Source: Chryseobacterium potabilaquae (GTDB taxonomy: Bacteria > Bacteroidota > Bacteroidia > Flavobacteriales > Weeksellaceae). Taken from it: 64,000 nt of DNA. The stretch covers positions 62,001 to 126,000 of the forward strand of contig NZ_CACVBR010000006.1 in NCBI RefSeq assembly GCF_902728265.1, in the 5' to 3' direction. The notes beneath the pieces were generated by a model, which saw only the letters and a program-made list of their open reading frames with translations, had not been told where the DNA came from and ran no database searches. Positions 53,498 through 61,631 of this stretch are shown one piece after another (within the stretch, counting starts at the first letter, position 1; each line of letters begins with the position of its first letter). Position numbers and translations under genes: made by a program.

Positions 53498-54100
53498 TTA
53501 TAATTTCTTTTTGCTGCTTTTTAGGCTTTTTTTTTCCTCTAAAAAGTGCGTTACCAAAGAGGTTTTAGAAGTATTTTCCTCGGCATCATAATGTTCTTCT
53601 GCAAATTTGTCAGCGTGTTTAATGAGAAGCCATGCATTGTTTTCTGCATTTTTCATTTTGACTAAGGCAAATTCACCTTTTAATTTTTTTCCGTGGAGGA
53701 CAAACTTTAATGATCCTGTTTTTAATTCTTTCAATAATTCCTTTTCATCCGAAAGTTTACTGTCCTTATCTAATGGTTCATACGTACCGTTATCCCAAAC
53801 CTCCACTTGTCCTGCTCCATAGTTTACTTCAGGAATATTTCCTTCAAAATCTTTGTAATCATACGGATGATCTTCTACCATCATTGCTAATCGTTTGTCT
53901 TTTGGGTCTAATGAGGGGCCTTTAGGTATAGCCCAACTCTTTAGAACTCCTTCCATTTCCAATCTAAAATCATAATGAAGCCGAGAGGCAGCGTGCCGCT
54001 GAATCACAAAAACCAGTTTGTCTTTACTTTTTTTTGTTTTTCCCTTGGGTTCGCTGGTTTCAGTGAATTTTCGTTTTGCGTTATAATCTTTGAGAGCCAT
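53498..54100 (-). CDS. ligD: LigD 3'-phosphoesterase part (frame 1 of a split ligD)
   Basis: A 200-residue product equal to the N-terminal phosphoesterase domain of LigD, which trims 3' ends before sealing. It has FVIQRHAASRLHYDFRLEM, KSWAIPKGPSLDP, VEDHPYDYKDFEGNIPEVNYGAG and WLLIKHADKFAEEH, with the catalytic His and Asp residues. The start is ATG 54100, overlapping the ku stop codon by 1 nt. After HFLEEKK the frame leaves the LigD sequence and ends at 53498, because of the A9 run; in the other frame the linker continues KPKQQKEIITSHTQSK up to the ligase. Slippage or mutation are the options. Confidence 0.85.
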   Translation of the reverse strand: MALKDYNAKRKFTETSEPKGKTKKSKDKLVFVIQRHAASRLHYDFRLEMEGVLKSWAIPKGPSLDPKDKRLAMMVEDHPYDYKDFEGNIPEVNYGAGQVEVWDNGTYEPLDKDSKLSDEKELLKELKTGSLKFVLHGKKLKGEFALVKMKNAENNAWLLIKHADKFAEEHYDAEENTSKTSLVTHFLEEKKSLKSSKKKL

Positions 54101-54885
54101 CACGATGCGGTTTTAGATTTGGGACTTTGTAAGCTAGCTTTTAATTGTGCCATTAAGTCAATCACTTTTCCTTCTTTTGCAGGAGTAGACTTTTGAGTTC
54201 TACTATTTTTACCTTTCGCTTTTTGCTTGATAATTTTCAGGAGGGCTGTAGAGTAAGTGTCTTTATACATTGCCGGATCGAATTCCTGTGAAAGTTGTTC
54301 TATCAGACTCACTGCCATTTTTAATTCGGCGGGTTTAGGTGCTTTTTTAGCAGGTATTTTTAAGTCATTATAATCTCGTATTTCTTGAGCGAATCGTAAT
54401 CGATTTAGTACCAAAATATCATCATTATAAGGTCGGATCATTCCAATGGCTTCACTTTCCCGAAGCACAAATGTTCCGATACCTACCATTTTTGTTTGAT
54501 GTAGAGCTTTCAATAAAAGTCTGTATGCATTCTCTCCATTTTTCTGAGGTTCCAGATAATAAGGGTTTTCAAAATAAACAGAATCGACTTCTGCTTCTTT
54601 TACAAACTGATCAATGGAAAGTATTTTTGATTTTTCGGGGCTTGCAGCTTCATAATCTTCATCTTCCAGAACAATATATTTGTCGTCCATGAGATATGCC
54701 TTTACAATGTTTTCCCATTTTACCTCCTTCCCAGTTTTTTCATTCACTCTTTTGAATTTAATATTCGAAAAATCGGATTTGTCAAGCATATCTAAATCCA
54801 ATTTACTGGTTTCTGTGGCGGAATAAATCTTTACAGGAATATTGACTAAACCAAAGCCAATGGCGCCGTTCCAAATTGCTTTCAT
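54100..54885 (-). CDS. ku: Ku DNA end-binding protein
   Basis: A 261-residue bacterial Ku, which forms a homodimeric ring on double-strand ends and recruits LigD. It starts MKAIWNGAIGFGLVNIPVKIY, and shows FKRVNEKTGKEVKWENIVKAY, SIDQFVKEAEVDSVYFENPYYL and LVLNRLRFAQEIRD. The C-terminus is Lys-rich (KAKGKNSRTQKSTP). It is the first gene of the ku-ligD operon. Its start codon lies in a hairpin (54883-54915). Confidence 0.95.
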   Translation of the reverse strand: MKAIWNGAIGFGLVNIPVKIYSATETSKLDLDMLDKSDFSNIKFKRVNEKTGKEVKWENIVKAYLMDDKYIVLEDEDYEAASPEKSKILSIDQFVKEAEVDSVYFENPYYLEPQKNGENAYRLLLKALHQTKMVGIGTFVLRESEAIGMIRPYNDDILVLNRLRFAQEIRDYNDLKIPAKKAPKPAELKMAVSLIEQLSQEFDPAMYKDTYSTALLKIIKQKAKGKNSRTQKSTPAKEGKVIDLMAQLKASLQSPKSKTAS

Positions 54886-54915
54886 TGTCTTACGTTTTGT
54901 TTAAAACGTACAATG
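54883..54915 (-). promoter_or_regulatory. inverted repeat over the ku start codon
   Basis: CATTGT/ACAATG (6 bp) and ACGTTTT/AAAACGT (7 bp) nest into one hairpin with a 3-nt bulge and a 4-nt loop. The outer arm includes the ku ATG (54885-54883), so the RNA would hide the start codon, or the DNA could be an operator. Confidence 0.6.
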
Positions 54916-55183
54916 ATTGTGCCGTTGAAGGTTTAATAAAATAACTAAATGATTTTTAATTTTGATTTTTTGTTTATATAATTAGTTTTTTTTGTTGAAT
55001 TTATTTCATGTGTTTTTTTGTTTAAACCAAAACAGATATAGTAATACTCGATAATTATACAGGGATTGATTATTCCAAACACAGTCGGAAATACCAATGA
55101 AAGTTTGAATTGATGCTATGAAATCAGAAAATTTAAAAACGACTTGTAAATTCCCTAATGGCATCATTTATATTTTATCAATA
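54916..55183. other. non-coding stretch between aspS and ku
   Basis: AT-rich, with no reading frame, tRNA or repeat that I can support. It presumably holds the ku promoter; no clear TAnnTTTG box was seen on the minus strand. Confidence 0.5.
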
Positions 55184-55212
55184 AAAAAGCGGAGAATTTT
55201 TCTCCGCTTCTA
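55184..55212 (-). terminator. terminator after aspS
   Basis: Stem AAGCGGAGAA / TTCTCCGCTT directly past the aspS stop codon on the minus strand, flanked by an A run (T run in the transcript). Confidence 0.75.
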
Positions 55213-55215
55213 AAT

Positions 55216-56970
55216 TTATGCTTTTAAATTCAATTGTAATTCCAGTTCGTCCAGTTGCTCATTAGCAATCGAAGAAGGTGCATCAATCATCACATCCCGT
55301 CCTGAGTTATTTTTAGGAAATGCAATATAATCTCTGATCACTTCATTTCCATCCAGTATGGCTACCAAACGGTCAAAGCCGAAAGCTAAGCCGCCATGAG
55401 GAGGGGCTCCATATTTGAAGGCATTCATTAAAAATCCAAACTGAGCTTCTGCTTCTTCTTTTGAGAACCCTAATAAGTCAAACATTTTCGATTGTAAATC
55501 TTTATCAAAAATTCTGATAGATCCACCTCCAATTTCGTTTCCATTCAATACCATATCGTAGGCGTTTGCTCTCGCTTTTCCCGGATCGGTTTCTAATAAA
55601 TGAATGTCTTCGGGTTTTGGAGATGTAAAAGGGTGGTGCATAGCATGATAGCGTCCACTTTCTTCATCAAATTCTAATAATGGAAAGTCAACTACCCAAA
55701 GCGGTGCGAATTCATTTCCTTTTCTTAAGCCTAGGCGGTTTCCCAGTTCCATTCTTAAGGCTGAAAGCTGAGTTCTTACTTTATGTTCGTTTCCTGAAAG
55801 AATTAACATTAAATCTCCTCCTTTTGCTCCAAATTTTTCAATGATTTTTGCTAAATCTTCTTCATTGTAGAATTTGTTTACCGAAGATGTTTTTACTCCA
55901 TCATTTTGAAATTTTACCCAAACCATTCCTGAAGCTCCGATTTGTGGTCTTTTTACCCATTCTACAAGTTCATCAATTTGTTTTCTTGTATATTCTGCAC
56001 ATCCTTCAACATTGATTCCTACCACTAATTCTGCATCATCAAATATTTTGAAATCTTTTCCTTTTACCAATTCATTTAACTCCACGAATTCCATTCCAAA
56101 GCGAATATCGGGCTTATCGTTACCGTATTTTTGCATTGCATCTGCGAATGTCATTTTTGGGAAAGCTCCGAATTCCTTACCGGTGATCTCTTTTAATAAG
56201 GTTTTGGTCATCCCTTCAAAAACATTCATCACATCTTCTTGCTCTACAAAAGCCATTTCACAATCGATTTGTGTAAATTCTGGTTGTCTGTCGGCTCTTA
56301 AATCTTCATCTCGGAAACATTTTACAATCTGGAAATATTTATCCATTCCTCCTACCATGAGCAATTGTTTAAACGTTTGGGGAGATTGTGGTAGTGCATA
56401 GAATTGTCCTGGATTCATTCTGCTTGGAACAACAAAATCTCTAGCCCCTTCTGGAGTAGACTTGATTAAAACCGGAGTTTCCACTTCGATAAACCCTTCA
56501 TTGGAAAGATAATTTCTCACTTTTTGTGCCATGGTATGACGGAAAATTAACTTCTCTTTTACAGGATTTCTTCTGATATCTAAATAGCGGTATTTCATTC
56601 TTAATTCTTCACCTCCGTCTGTTTCATCTTCAATGGTAAAAGGGGGAAGTTGGGATTCATTAAGAATAACTAATTTTTCCACTAAAATTTCAATTTCTCC
56701 TGTCGGAATATTGGGATTTTTACTTACTCTTTCAATTACTTTTCCTGTAATTTGAATAACGAATTCACGGCCTAATTTTTTCGCTTCTTGCATCAATTGT
56801 GGCGAAGAACGCTCTTGATCAAAAACAAGTTGAGTAATTCCGTAACGATCTCGAAGATCTATCCAAATCATAAATCCTTTATCACGAATAGTTTGTACCC
56901 ATCCTGATAGTGTAACTTCTTCATTAAGATTTTTTAGAGATAACTCTCCGTTTGTGTGTGATCGAAACAT
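55216..56970 (-). CDS. aspS: aspartyl-tRNA synthetase
   Basis: A class II synthetase that charges tRNA-Asp. The 584 residues have an N-terminal OB-fold anticodon domain ([20 protein letters not shown], about 19-38), motif 1 near [13 protein letters not shown], motif 2 [18 protein letters not shown] and motif 3 [14 protein letters not shown]. The bacterial GAD insertion domain lies between motifs 2 and 3. Length is normal. The leader contains heptad repeats (56976-57010) and a TATCTTTG box at 57033-57040. Confidence 0.96.
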   Translation of the reverse strand: MFRSHTNGELSLKNLNEEVTLSGWVQTIRDKGFMIWIDLRDRYGITQLVFDQERSSPQLMQEAKKLGREFVIQITGKVIERVSKNPNIPTGEIEILVEKLVILNESQLPPFTIEDETDGGEELRMKYRYLDIRRNPVKEKLIFRHTMAQKVRNYLSNEGFIEVETPVLIKSTPEGARDFVVPSRMNPGQFYALPQSPQTFKQLLMVGGMDKYFQIVKCFRDEDLRADRQPEFTQIDCEMAFVEQEDVMNVFEGMTKTLLKEITGKEFGAFPKMTFADAMQKYGNDKPDIRFGMEFVELNELVKGKDFKIFDDAELVVGINVEGCAEYTRKQIDELVEWVKRPQIGASGMVWVKFQNDGVKTSSVNKFYNEEDLAKIIEKFGAKGGDLMLILSGNEHKVRTQLSALRMELGNRLGLRKGNEFAPLWVVDFPLLEFDEESGRYHAMHHPFTSPKPEDIHLLETDPGKARANAYDMVLNGNEIGGGSIRIFDKDLQSKMFDLLGFSKEEAEAQFGFLMNAFKYGAPPHGGLAFGFDRLVAILDGNEVIRDYIAFPKNNSGRDVMIDAPSSIANEQLDELELQLNLKA

Positions 56971-56975
56971 GTGTT

Positions 56976-57010
56976 CTAGATGTTAGATATTAGACGTTAA
57001 GTATTAGATT
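56976..57010 (-). repeat. degenerate heptad repeats in aspS leader
   Basis: On the sense (minus) strand five 7-mers read AATCTAA, TACTTAA, CGTCTAA, TATCTAA and CATCTAG, ending 5 nt before the ATG. The repeat lies in the transcribed leader. The leuS leader carries the same type. Confidence 0.65.
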
Positions 57011-57032
57011 TATATTCTAATTTTTTCGTTTG

Positions 57033-57040
57033 CAAAGATA
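57033..57040 (-). promoter_or_regulatory. -7 promoter box for aspS
   Basis: TATCTTTGC on the minus strand, giving a leader of about 55 nt. Confidence 0.6.
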
Positions 57041-57063
57041 AGATTTTTAGGTGTTTTATAATA

Positions 57064-57088
57064 AAAAAACTTCCATAGAGGAAGTTTT
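57064..57088 (-). terminator. terminator after ankyrin-repeat gene
   Basis: Stem AAACTTCC / GGAAGTTT with a short loop, 25 nt past the stop codon of the gene at 57113. Confidence 0.6.
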
Positions 57089-57112
57089 ATTGATTTATTT
57101 TGTGTGTCAGAA

Positions 57113-57469
57113 TTATTTTTTAGCTCCTTTTTTTACCAATGTTTTCATCATTTCAGTTCTATTATTGTTCTGAGCGATTTTAAGAGGTGTTAATGTGCCG
57201 CATTTTTTATTTACATCCACTTGGTTTTCAATTAAGTAATTGAAAATATTCTTTTTGTCATAGAAAATACTATAGGTTAAAAGGCTATAAGAATCTGTTT
57301 TTACAGAAAAGCATTTGTTATAATCCTCTGTTGAAAAATATTTTTTAAATGTTTCGATATTATCTGTTTGAAAAGCTCTTCTTTGATCTTTTGTCATTTG
57401 CTGGGCGAATACCATATTGGTAAATGCTACAATTCCGAATACTAAAATAGTAGAGATTATTTTTTTCAT
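57113..57469 (-). CDS. small exported ankyrin-repeat protein
   Basis: A 118-residue protein with a signal peptide (MKKIISTILVFGIVAFTNMVFAQ) and about two ankyrin repeats (YSLLTYSIFYDKKNIFNYLIENQVDVN and LTPLKIAQNNNRTEMMKTLVKKGA), written here in parts: helix pairs around YSIFYDKKNIFNYLI and IAQNNNRTEMMKTLV. A single Cys pair (KCFS, KKCGT) could form a disulfide in the periplasm. It has its own TAGATTTG box at 57492-57499. Its binding partner is unknown. Confidence 0.82.
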   Translation of the reverse strand: MKKIISTILVFGIVAFTNMVFAQQMTKDQRRAFQTDNIETFKKYFSTEDYNKCFSVKTDSYSLLTYSIFYDKKNIFNYLIENQVDVNKKCGTLTPLKIAQNNNRTEMMKTLVKKGAKK

Positions 57470-57491
57470 AAAGTTCAGTTTTAAGAATATA

Positions 57492-57499
57492 CAAATCTA
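57492..57499 (-). promoter_or_regulatory. -7 promoter box for ankyrin-repeat gene
   Basis: TAGATTTG on the minus strand, 22 nt upstream of the ATG. Confidence 0.5.
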
Positions 57500-57546
57500 A
57501 TTTTTTTTTGATAAAGTTTTATTTAAATTAATAAGATTTGAATTTG

Positions 57547-57554
57547 TATTTTTG
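57547..57554 (+). promoter_or_regulatory. -7 promoter box for MATE gene
   Basis: TATTTTTGC, 27 nt upstream of ATG 57582. The open frame starts inside it (57552), which supports the later ATG. Confidence 0.55.
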
Positions 57555-57581
57555 CGCTCTTATTTTAATAATTTATTGAGG

Positions 57582-58976
57582 ATGACAAAGTATATAGACT
57601 TTTTTAAAAAAGCATTTAATGGGGAGGAGGTTGACTTAACTACTGCAAATATTCGGAGCGCAGTGCTCCTTTTGGCTATTCCCATGATGTTGGAAATGGC
57701 TATGGAATCAGTTTTTGCATTAGTAGACCTATATTTTGTTGGTCATCTAAAAGAAAGTGGATATGCAATACAAACTGTAGGGTTAACAGAATCTGTTCTT
57801 TCTGTAATGTATTCAATTGCGATTGGTATGAGTATGGCAGCAACTGCACTGGTTGCAAGGAGGATTGGAGAAAAAAGCCCGGAAAAAGCATCTCGAAGTG
57901 CAGCGCAAGTTATTCTGGTTTCTTTTATCATTACATTTCTTTTAAGTTTATTTGGAGTTCTTTACGCTGAGGAGATTTTAGTTCTTATGGGGGCTAAACA
58001 AGAGGCTGCGATGTATGGTAAAGATTTTACCAGAATTATGATGGGAAGTAGTGTTGTTATTATGCTTTTATTTCTGATTAATGGGATTTTTAGAGGAGCA
58101 GGAAATGCAGCTATTGCGATGAAAAGTCTTTGGTTAGCCAATGTTGCGAATATTATACTATGCCCAATTTTAATTCGAGGATTAGGACCAATACCGGCAA
58201 TGGGGCTTACGGGAGCAGCTATAGCTACCACAATAGGAAGAAGTTTAGGGGTAATATATCAGTTATATCATTTGTTAATCTCCGATACGCAGATCCGTAT
58301 AAAGATGAGCTATTTCAAACCGGATTTTGAATTAATCAAGTCTATTGTTAAAATTGCTACTCCTGGAATTTTTCAATTTGTGATTGCATCTTGTAGTTGG
58401 ATATTTCTTGCTCAGTTAGTAGCCACTACGGGAGGTGAAAATGCATCGGCTGGATATCAGACAGCTCTTCGTCTTATGATGTTTTTTATGCTGCCTGCAT
58501 GGGGGCTTAGTAATGCCGCTTCAACGTTGGTGGGACAAAATATGGGAGCGAATGAAATGGTTCGTGCAGAACAATCCGTAATGAAAACCGTAAAATATAA
58601 TGTAGTATTTATGGTGGTGGTGAGCCTCATATTTTTTCTCTTAGGTGATTTTTTAATCGGTTTTTTCACGCAAGAAATAGAAATTAAAAATTTTGCTAAA
58701 AATGCATTGCATATTATGAGTATTGGATTTATTTTCTATGGAATAGGAATGGTAATGGTCAATGCATTTAATGGTGCTGGAGATACATGGACTCCTACTT
58801 GGATTAATCTTTTTGGCTTTTGGATATTCCAGATTCCTTTTGCTTATTTTCTTTCAAAGTATTTAGAGATGGGACCTACAGGAGTATTTATTTCTATTCC
58901 CGCAGCCGAAACTCTAATCACTATATGTGCTTTTATTTTGTTTAGAAGAGGGAAGTGGAAAACGATTAAAGTTTAG
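57582..58976 (+). CDS. MATE family efflux transporter
   Basis: A 464-residue integral membrane protein with 12 predicted helices, exporting drugs or metabolites by Na+ or H+ exchange. Both halves are visible: half 1 from IPMMLEMAMESVFALVDLYFVGHL (about 28-51) with SMAATALVARRIGE, and half 2 from IATPGIFQFVIASCSWIFLAQLV with SNAASTLVGQNMGA. FNGAGDTWTPTWINLFGFW in helix 10-11 is typical of MATE. Start ATG 57582 is chosen over 57552 because of the promoter position. Confidence 0.92.
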   Translation: MTKYIDFFKKAFNGEEVDLTTANIRSAVLLLAIPMMLEMAMESVFALVDLYFVGHLKESGYAIQTVGLTESVLSVMYSIAIGMSMAATALVARRIGEKSPEKASRSAAQVILVSFIITFLLSLFGVLYAEEILVLMGAKQEAAMYGKDFTRIMMGSSVVIMLLFLINGIFRGAGNAAIAMKSLWLANVANIILCPILIRGLGPIPAMGLTGAAIATTIGRSLGVIYQLYHLLISDTQIRIKMSYFKPDFELIKSIVKIATPGIFQFVIASCSWIFLAQLVATTGGENASAGYQTALRLMMFFMLPAWGLSNAASTLVGQNMGANEMVRAEQSVMKTVKYNVVFMVVVSLIFFLLGDFLIGFFTQEIEIKNFAKNALHIMSIGFIFYGIGMVMVNAFNGAGDTWTPTWINLFGFWIFQIPFAYFLSKYLEMGPTGVFISIPAAETLITICAFILFRRGKWKTIKV

Positions 58977-59002
58977 AATAACGTTTATCAAAAAATAAAG
59001 AT

Positions 59003-59034
59003 AGAAAGTCCGAAGGTTTAACCTCGGACTTTGT
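59003..59034. terminator. bidirectional terminator between MATE and DUF937 genes
   Basis: Arms AAAGTCCGAAGG and CCTCGGACTTT pair with a one-base bulge; A/T runs flank both sides, fitting two converging genes. Confidence 0.75.
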
Positions 59035-59057
59035 TATTTTTAGATATAATTTTATTT

Positions 59058-59705
59058 TTATTTCCCACCTAAAATATTTCCTAGAATACTTCCTAATCCT
59101 CCTTGCTGCTGTTGATTTCCGCCAAGTACATTACCTAAAATGTCGTTTAAAGGATTTCCTGAAGACTGAGATTGACTATTGCCAAGTACACTTCCTAAGA
59201 TATCATTTAGAGGGCTTGATTGTTGCTCTTGAGCTTGGTTTGAAGCATTTCCTAGAATTCCTCCTAATAAATCACCCAGGCCTCCGGCTCCTACATTATT
59301 TTGTTGTTTTTCTTTTCCTATATATCCCATGATGACAGGGGCAAGCATAGCAAGTATAGGTCCTATTTTATCTATAGAAATTCCTGTGTTTTGGGATAGA
59401 CTGCTTTCTACATTTTGTTTTTCTCCTCCAAAAATATGATTGAGAATAGAACCGCCTTCTACTTGTCTTTCTTCGGCTTGTGATGTATTATTTAGGATGC
59501 TTCCATCATGATCTTTATCTAAAGCAGTATTCAATGCTTCTGCTTCTTTTGCGTCTTGAGATTTATTTCTAAGATGAGAAATAATTAAAGGTGCTGCTAC
59601 AGCTAATAAAGCAATAATTTGATTTTTGCTTATTCCGAATTTGTTTTCAGCTTGCTGAGCAACCTGATTTCCGGTATTTCCGGTAAGTAGATCGATGAGG
59701 CTCAT
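59058..59705 (-). CDS. DUF937 (YidB-like) protein
   Basis: A 215-residue protein of the DUF937 family. An N-terminal helical domain (LIDLLTGNTGNQVAQQAENK, ISKNQIIALLAVAAPLIISHL) is repeated in part near residue 110 (ISIDKIGPILAMLAPVIMGYI). The C-terminal third is Gln/Gly/Asn-rich low complexity with repeats of NDILGSVLG, NDILGNVLGG and GSILGNILGG. No signal peptide. Function is unknown for the family. Confidence 0.87.
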   Translation of the reverse strand: MSLIDLLTGNTGNQVAQQAENKFGISKNQIIALLAVAAPLIISHLRNKSQDAKEAEALNTALDKDHDGSILNNTSQAEERQVEGGSILNHIFGGEKQNVESSLSQNTGISIDKIGPILAMLAPVIMGYIGKEKQQNNVGAGGLGDLLGGILGNASNQAQEQQSSPLNDILGSVLGNSQSQSSGNPLNDILGNVLGGNQQQQGGLGSILGNILGGK

Positions 59706-59727
59706 AGTTTTGGGTTTATTTGTTATA

Positions 59728-59735
59728 CAAACTTA
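59728..59735 (-). promoter_or_regulatory. -7 promoter box for DUF937 gene
   Basis: TAAGTTTG on the minus strand, 22 nt upstream of the ATG. Confidence 0.5.
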
Positions 59736-59786
59736 AAGTTATCAAAAAATATTCCTGATTGATCTTTTTAATTAGAAATTTTAATC

Positions 59787-61067
59787 TTAAAAATTTTTTA
59801 TTTGTTCAGTGGTGTAACCTTTTTCTTTTAGTATACTAATATATTCTTCTGCACTGGCGGTCATCCAGCTAATATCTTCAGAAGCTGTTTTTTTGTCAAT
59901 GGTAAATTCTAGAATTCCTACATTCTTATTCATCCAAGGAACCAGATAATATTTTAGCCCACCTTTATAGGCTTTTAAATCGTTGAAATCTTTTCCCTGT
60001 GGAGTTATTAATACCAATTGAAGAGTGAAATAATATAAAAAAGGTATTAAAAAAGATAACCAATAAGCTTTTTTTAGAAATGAATATTTGTTTAATGATA
60101 AACCATACCCGATGGAGAGAGCAAATATAATATTAAATGGTAGAAAAAATACATAATTATCAGTTACTGCATAAAAAGCGGAAAAGCCATAAATGCATAC
60201 AGAAGCCACGAAAAAGGTATAGAACATCTTAACATTGACTTTATAGAGTGTGATGATTCCTATAATTCCGAAAAAAATGAAAATAGAAAAATTATAAAGC
60301 AGATAAGCCAAGGACTTTATAAAATCTTGGATATATTGAGAAAAGCTTTTTTTTAATGAGTCTTCTACCCAACTGGCCTTATCTGATGATATAGGAGATT
60401 GAAGGGGTAACCCTTGAGAATAGTTGACAATGAAGAGTAGCGCAAAGAAAATTAAAAAAAATAATAATGAATAGCAGATTTCTTTTTTTTCTGACCGAAA
60501 GCAATATAGAAATAATAGGAATGCAGGAATCAATAAAATATTCCCTATATGAAGCCATACACTTATTCCTAATAGGATCCCTGCTGATATAAGGTATTTT
60601 TTATGAGGTGTAAGGAAACTTTTAATTATACATAAAAAGAAGAGACTTATCCATGCTGTGTTATAAGTATATACTTCAACTATTTCGGCATTTTTCCAAA
60701 AAGTAAAGCTAAAGCCAAACACGATTGCAGCCACTATGGAAGGCGTATTTTTTTTGGTTAGATCATGAACAGTAATATAGATAAGAGAAACTGTTATAGC
60801 AGCAGAAAGTATGACTAGGAGTCTATTTGCTTCTATGGCATTGATATTTAAAATGCTTTTTAGTAAAATGGAGGTATTTACATAGAGTAAATGTGAGTTT
60901 AAAGTTGCTGTAGTTATATACTCACCCTTTTCCACTAGAAATACAAACCCTACACAGTCTCCAAAAGGAATTTTTGAGAAACTTCCCCAATAATAAATAG
61001 TGGAAAATGATAAAAAGATTAATACAAAAAGACTACGTTTGGTATTAGTTTTTAAAAATAGGGACAT
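59787..61067 (-). CDS. membrane glycosyltransferase-like protein (DUF2723 / GT-C fold)
   Basis: A 426-residue integral membrane protein with about 11 helices, like the GT-C protein O-mannosyltransferases and Bacteroidetes DUF2723 proteins. The first external loop has IPFGDCVGFVFLVEKG with an acidic residue near the expected catalytic position, and FGFSFTFWKNAEIVEVYTYN (about 120-140) matches the DUF2723 FWxxAxxxEVYTLN motif. Start ATG 61067; 61085 is possible. It overlaps the DUF2480 gene by 23 nt, so the two are coupled. Possible role: protein O-glycosylation in the envelope. Confidence 0.75.
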   Translation of the reverse strand: MSLFLKTNTKRSLFVLIFLSFSTIYYWGSFSKIPFGDCVGFVFLVEKGEYITTATLNSHLLYVNTSILLKSILNINAIEANRLLVILSAAITVSLIYITVHDLTKKNTPSIVAAIVFGFSFTFWKNAEIVEVYTYNTAWISLFFLCIIKSFLTPHKKYLISAGILLGISVWLHIGNILLIPAFLLFLYCFRSEKKEICYSLLFFLIFFALLFIVNYSQGLPLQSPISSDKASWVEDSLKKSFSQYIQDFIKSLAYLLYNFSIFIFFGIIGIITLYKVNVKMFYTFFVASVCIYGFSAFYAVTDNYVFFLPFNIIFALSIGYGLSLNKYSFLKKAYWLSFLIPFLYYFTLQLVLITPQGKDFNDLKAYKGGLKYYLVPWMNKNVGILEFTIDKKTASEDISWMTASAEEYISILKEKGYTTEQIKNF

Positions 61068-61554
61068 TTGAGCACGCTTCTCCAAACATTAAAGATTTTA
61101 CAATGGGTTTTAATTGTTCTACTAGTTCGATATAGGCATTTTCAGGAATTTCGTGATCTGAACATCCTTTAACAAGAATTCTTTTGCCTCTTAATTGATC
61201 AAAGTCGTAGGTTTGGATGGCGTTATGCATTAAAATTATTTCTAAATCCTCACGACTTCCGAAAACAATTTTTTTCGCAACATCCGTAAGCTGAGCAGTA
61301 AGTAAAAAATAAGCCCAAAGTGGAACAATTGCATCTGCAGAATTGTATATATAGATATAAGAGTCTCTGTATTCTTCAATATCTAAAGCGGATACTTTTT
61401 CTCTAAAATCTTTTTCTTTTAAGATCGTTTCCATGAAAAGGAAATCTTTCAAATCAATACCTATTCTTTCCCCTTTAGGAACCAGGTAAGTGAGATCAAA
61501 ATTAACTAAGCCGCTTTCTGCAACTTTATTTCGGATTTCAAATTCTTGTGACAT
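61045..61554 (-). CDS. DUF2480 family protein
   Basis: A 169-residue Bacteroidetes-specific protein from ATG 61554. Segments IRNKVAESGLVNFDLTYLVP, KGERIGIDLKDFLFMETILKEKDFRE, SADAIVPLWAYFLLTAQL and the late YGEACS-like SLMFGEACSNVPIFK match DUF2480 as I remember it. Conserved Cys in KGCSDHE and GEACSNVP might bind metal. Function unknown. The first ATG at 61575 overlaps the minus-strand -7 box at 61573-61580 and is less likely. Confidence 0.85.
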   Translation of the reverse strand: MSQEFEIRNKVAESGLVNFDLTYLVPKGERIGIDLKDFLFMETILKEKDFREKVSALDIEEYRDSYIYIYNSADAIVPLWAYFLLTAQLTDVAKKIVFGSREDLEIILMHNAIQTYDFDQLRGKRILVKGCSDHEIPENAYIELVEQLKPIVKSLMFGEACSNVPIFKN

Positions 61555-61562
61555 TTTATGAT

Positions 61563-61570
61563 TATCTTTG
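61563..61570 (+). promoter_or_regulatory. -7 promoter box for lpxB
   Basis: TATCTTTG on the plus strand, 61 nt upstream of ATG 61632. It abuts the opposite box at 61573-61580. Confidence 0.5.
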
Positions 61571-61572
61571 GT

Positions 61573-61580
61573 CAAATTTA
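61573..61580 (-). promoter_or_regulatory. -7 promoter box for DUF2480 gene
   Basis: TAAATTTG on the minus strand, 18 nt upstream of ATG 61554. Confidence 0.5.
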
Positions 61581-61631
61581 CAAATTATGTTCCACATCGG
61601 ACGTAAATTGTTATTTATCTTTACAATAGAA

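Noticed and set aside
61548-61631. 28-residue extension of LpxB
   Set aside because: It overlaps the DUF2480 start and its promoter and has no LpxB similarity; ATG 61632 begins the conserved sequence.
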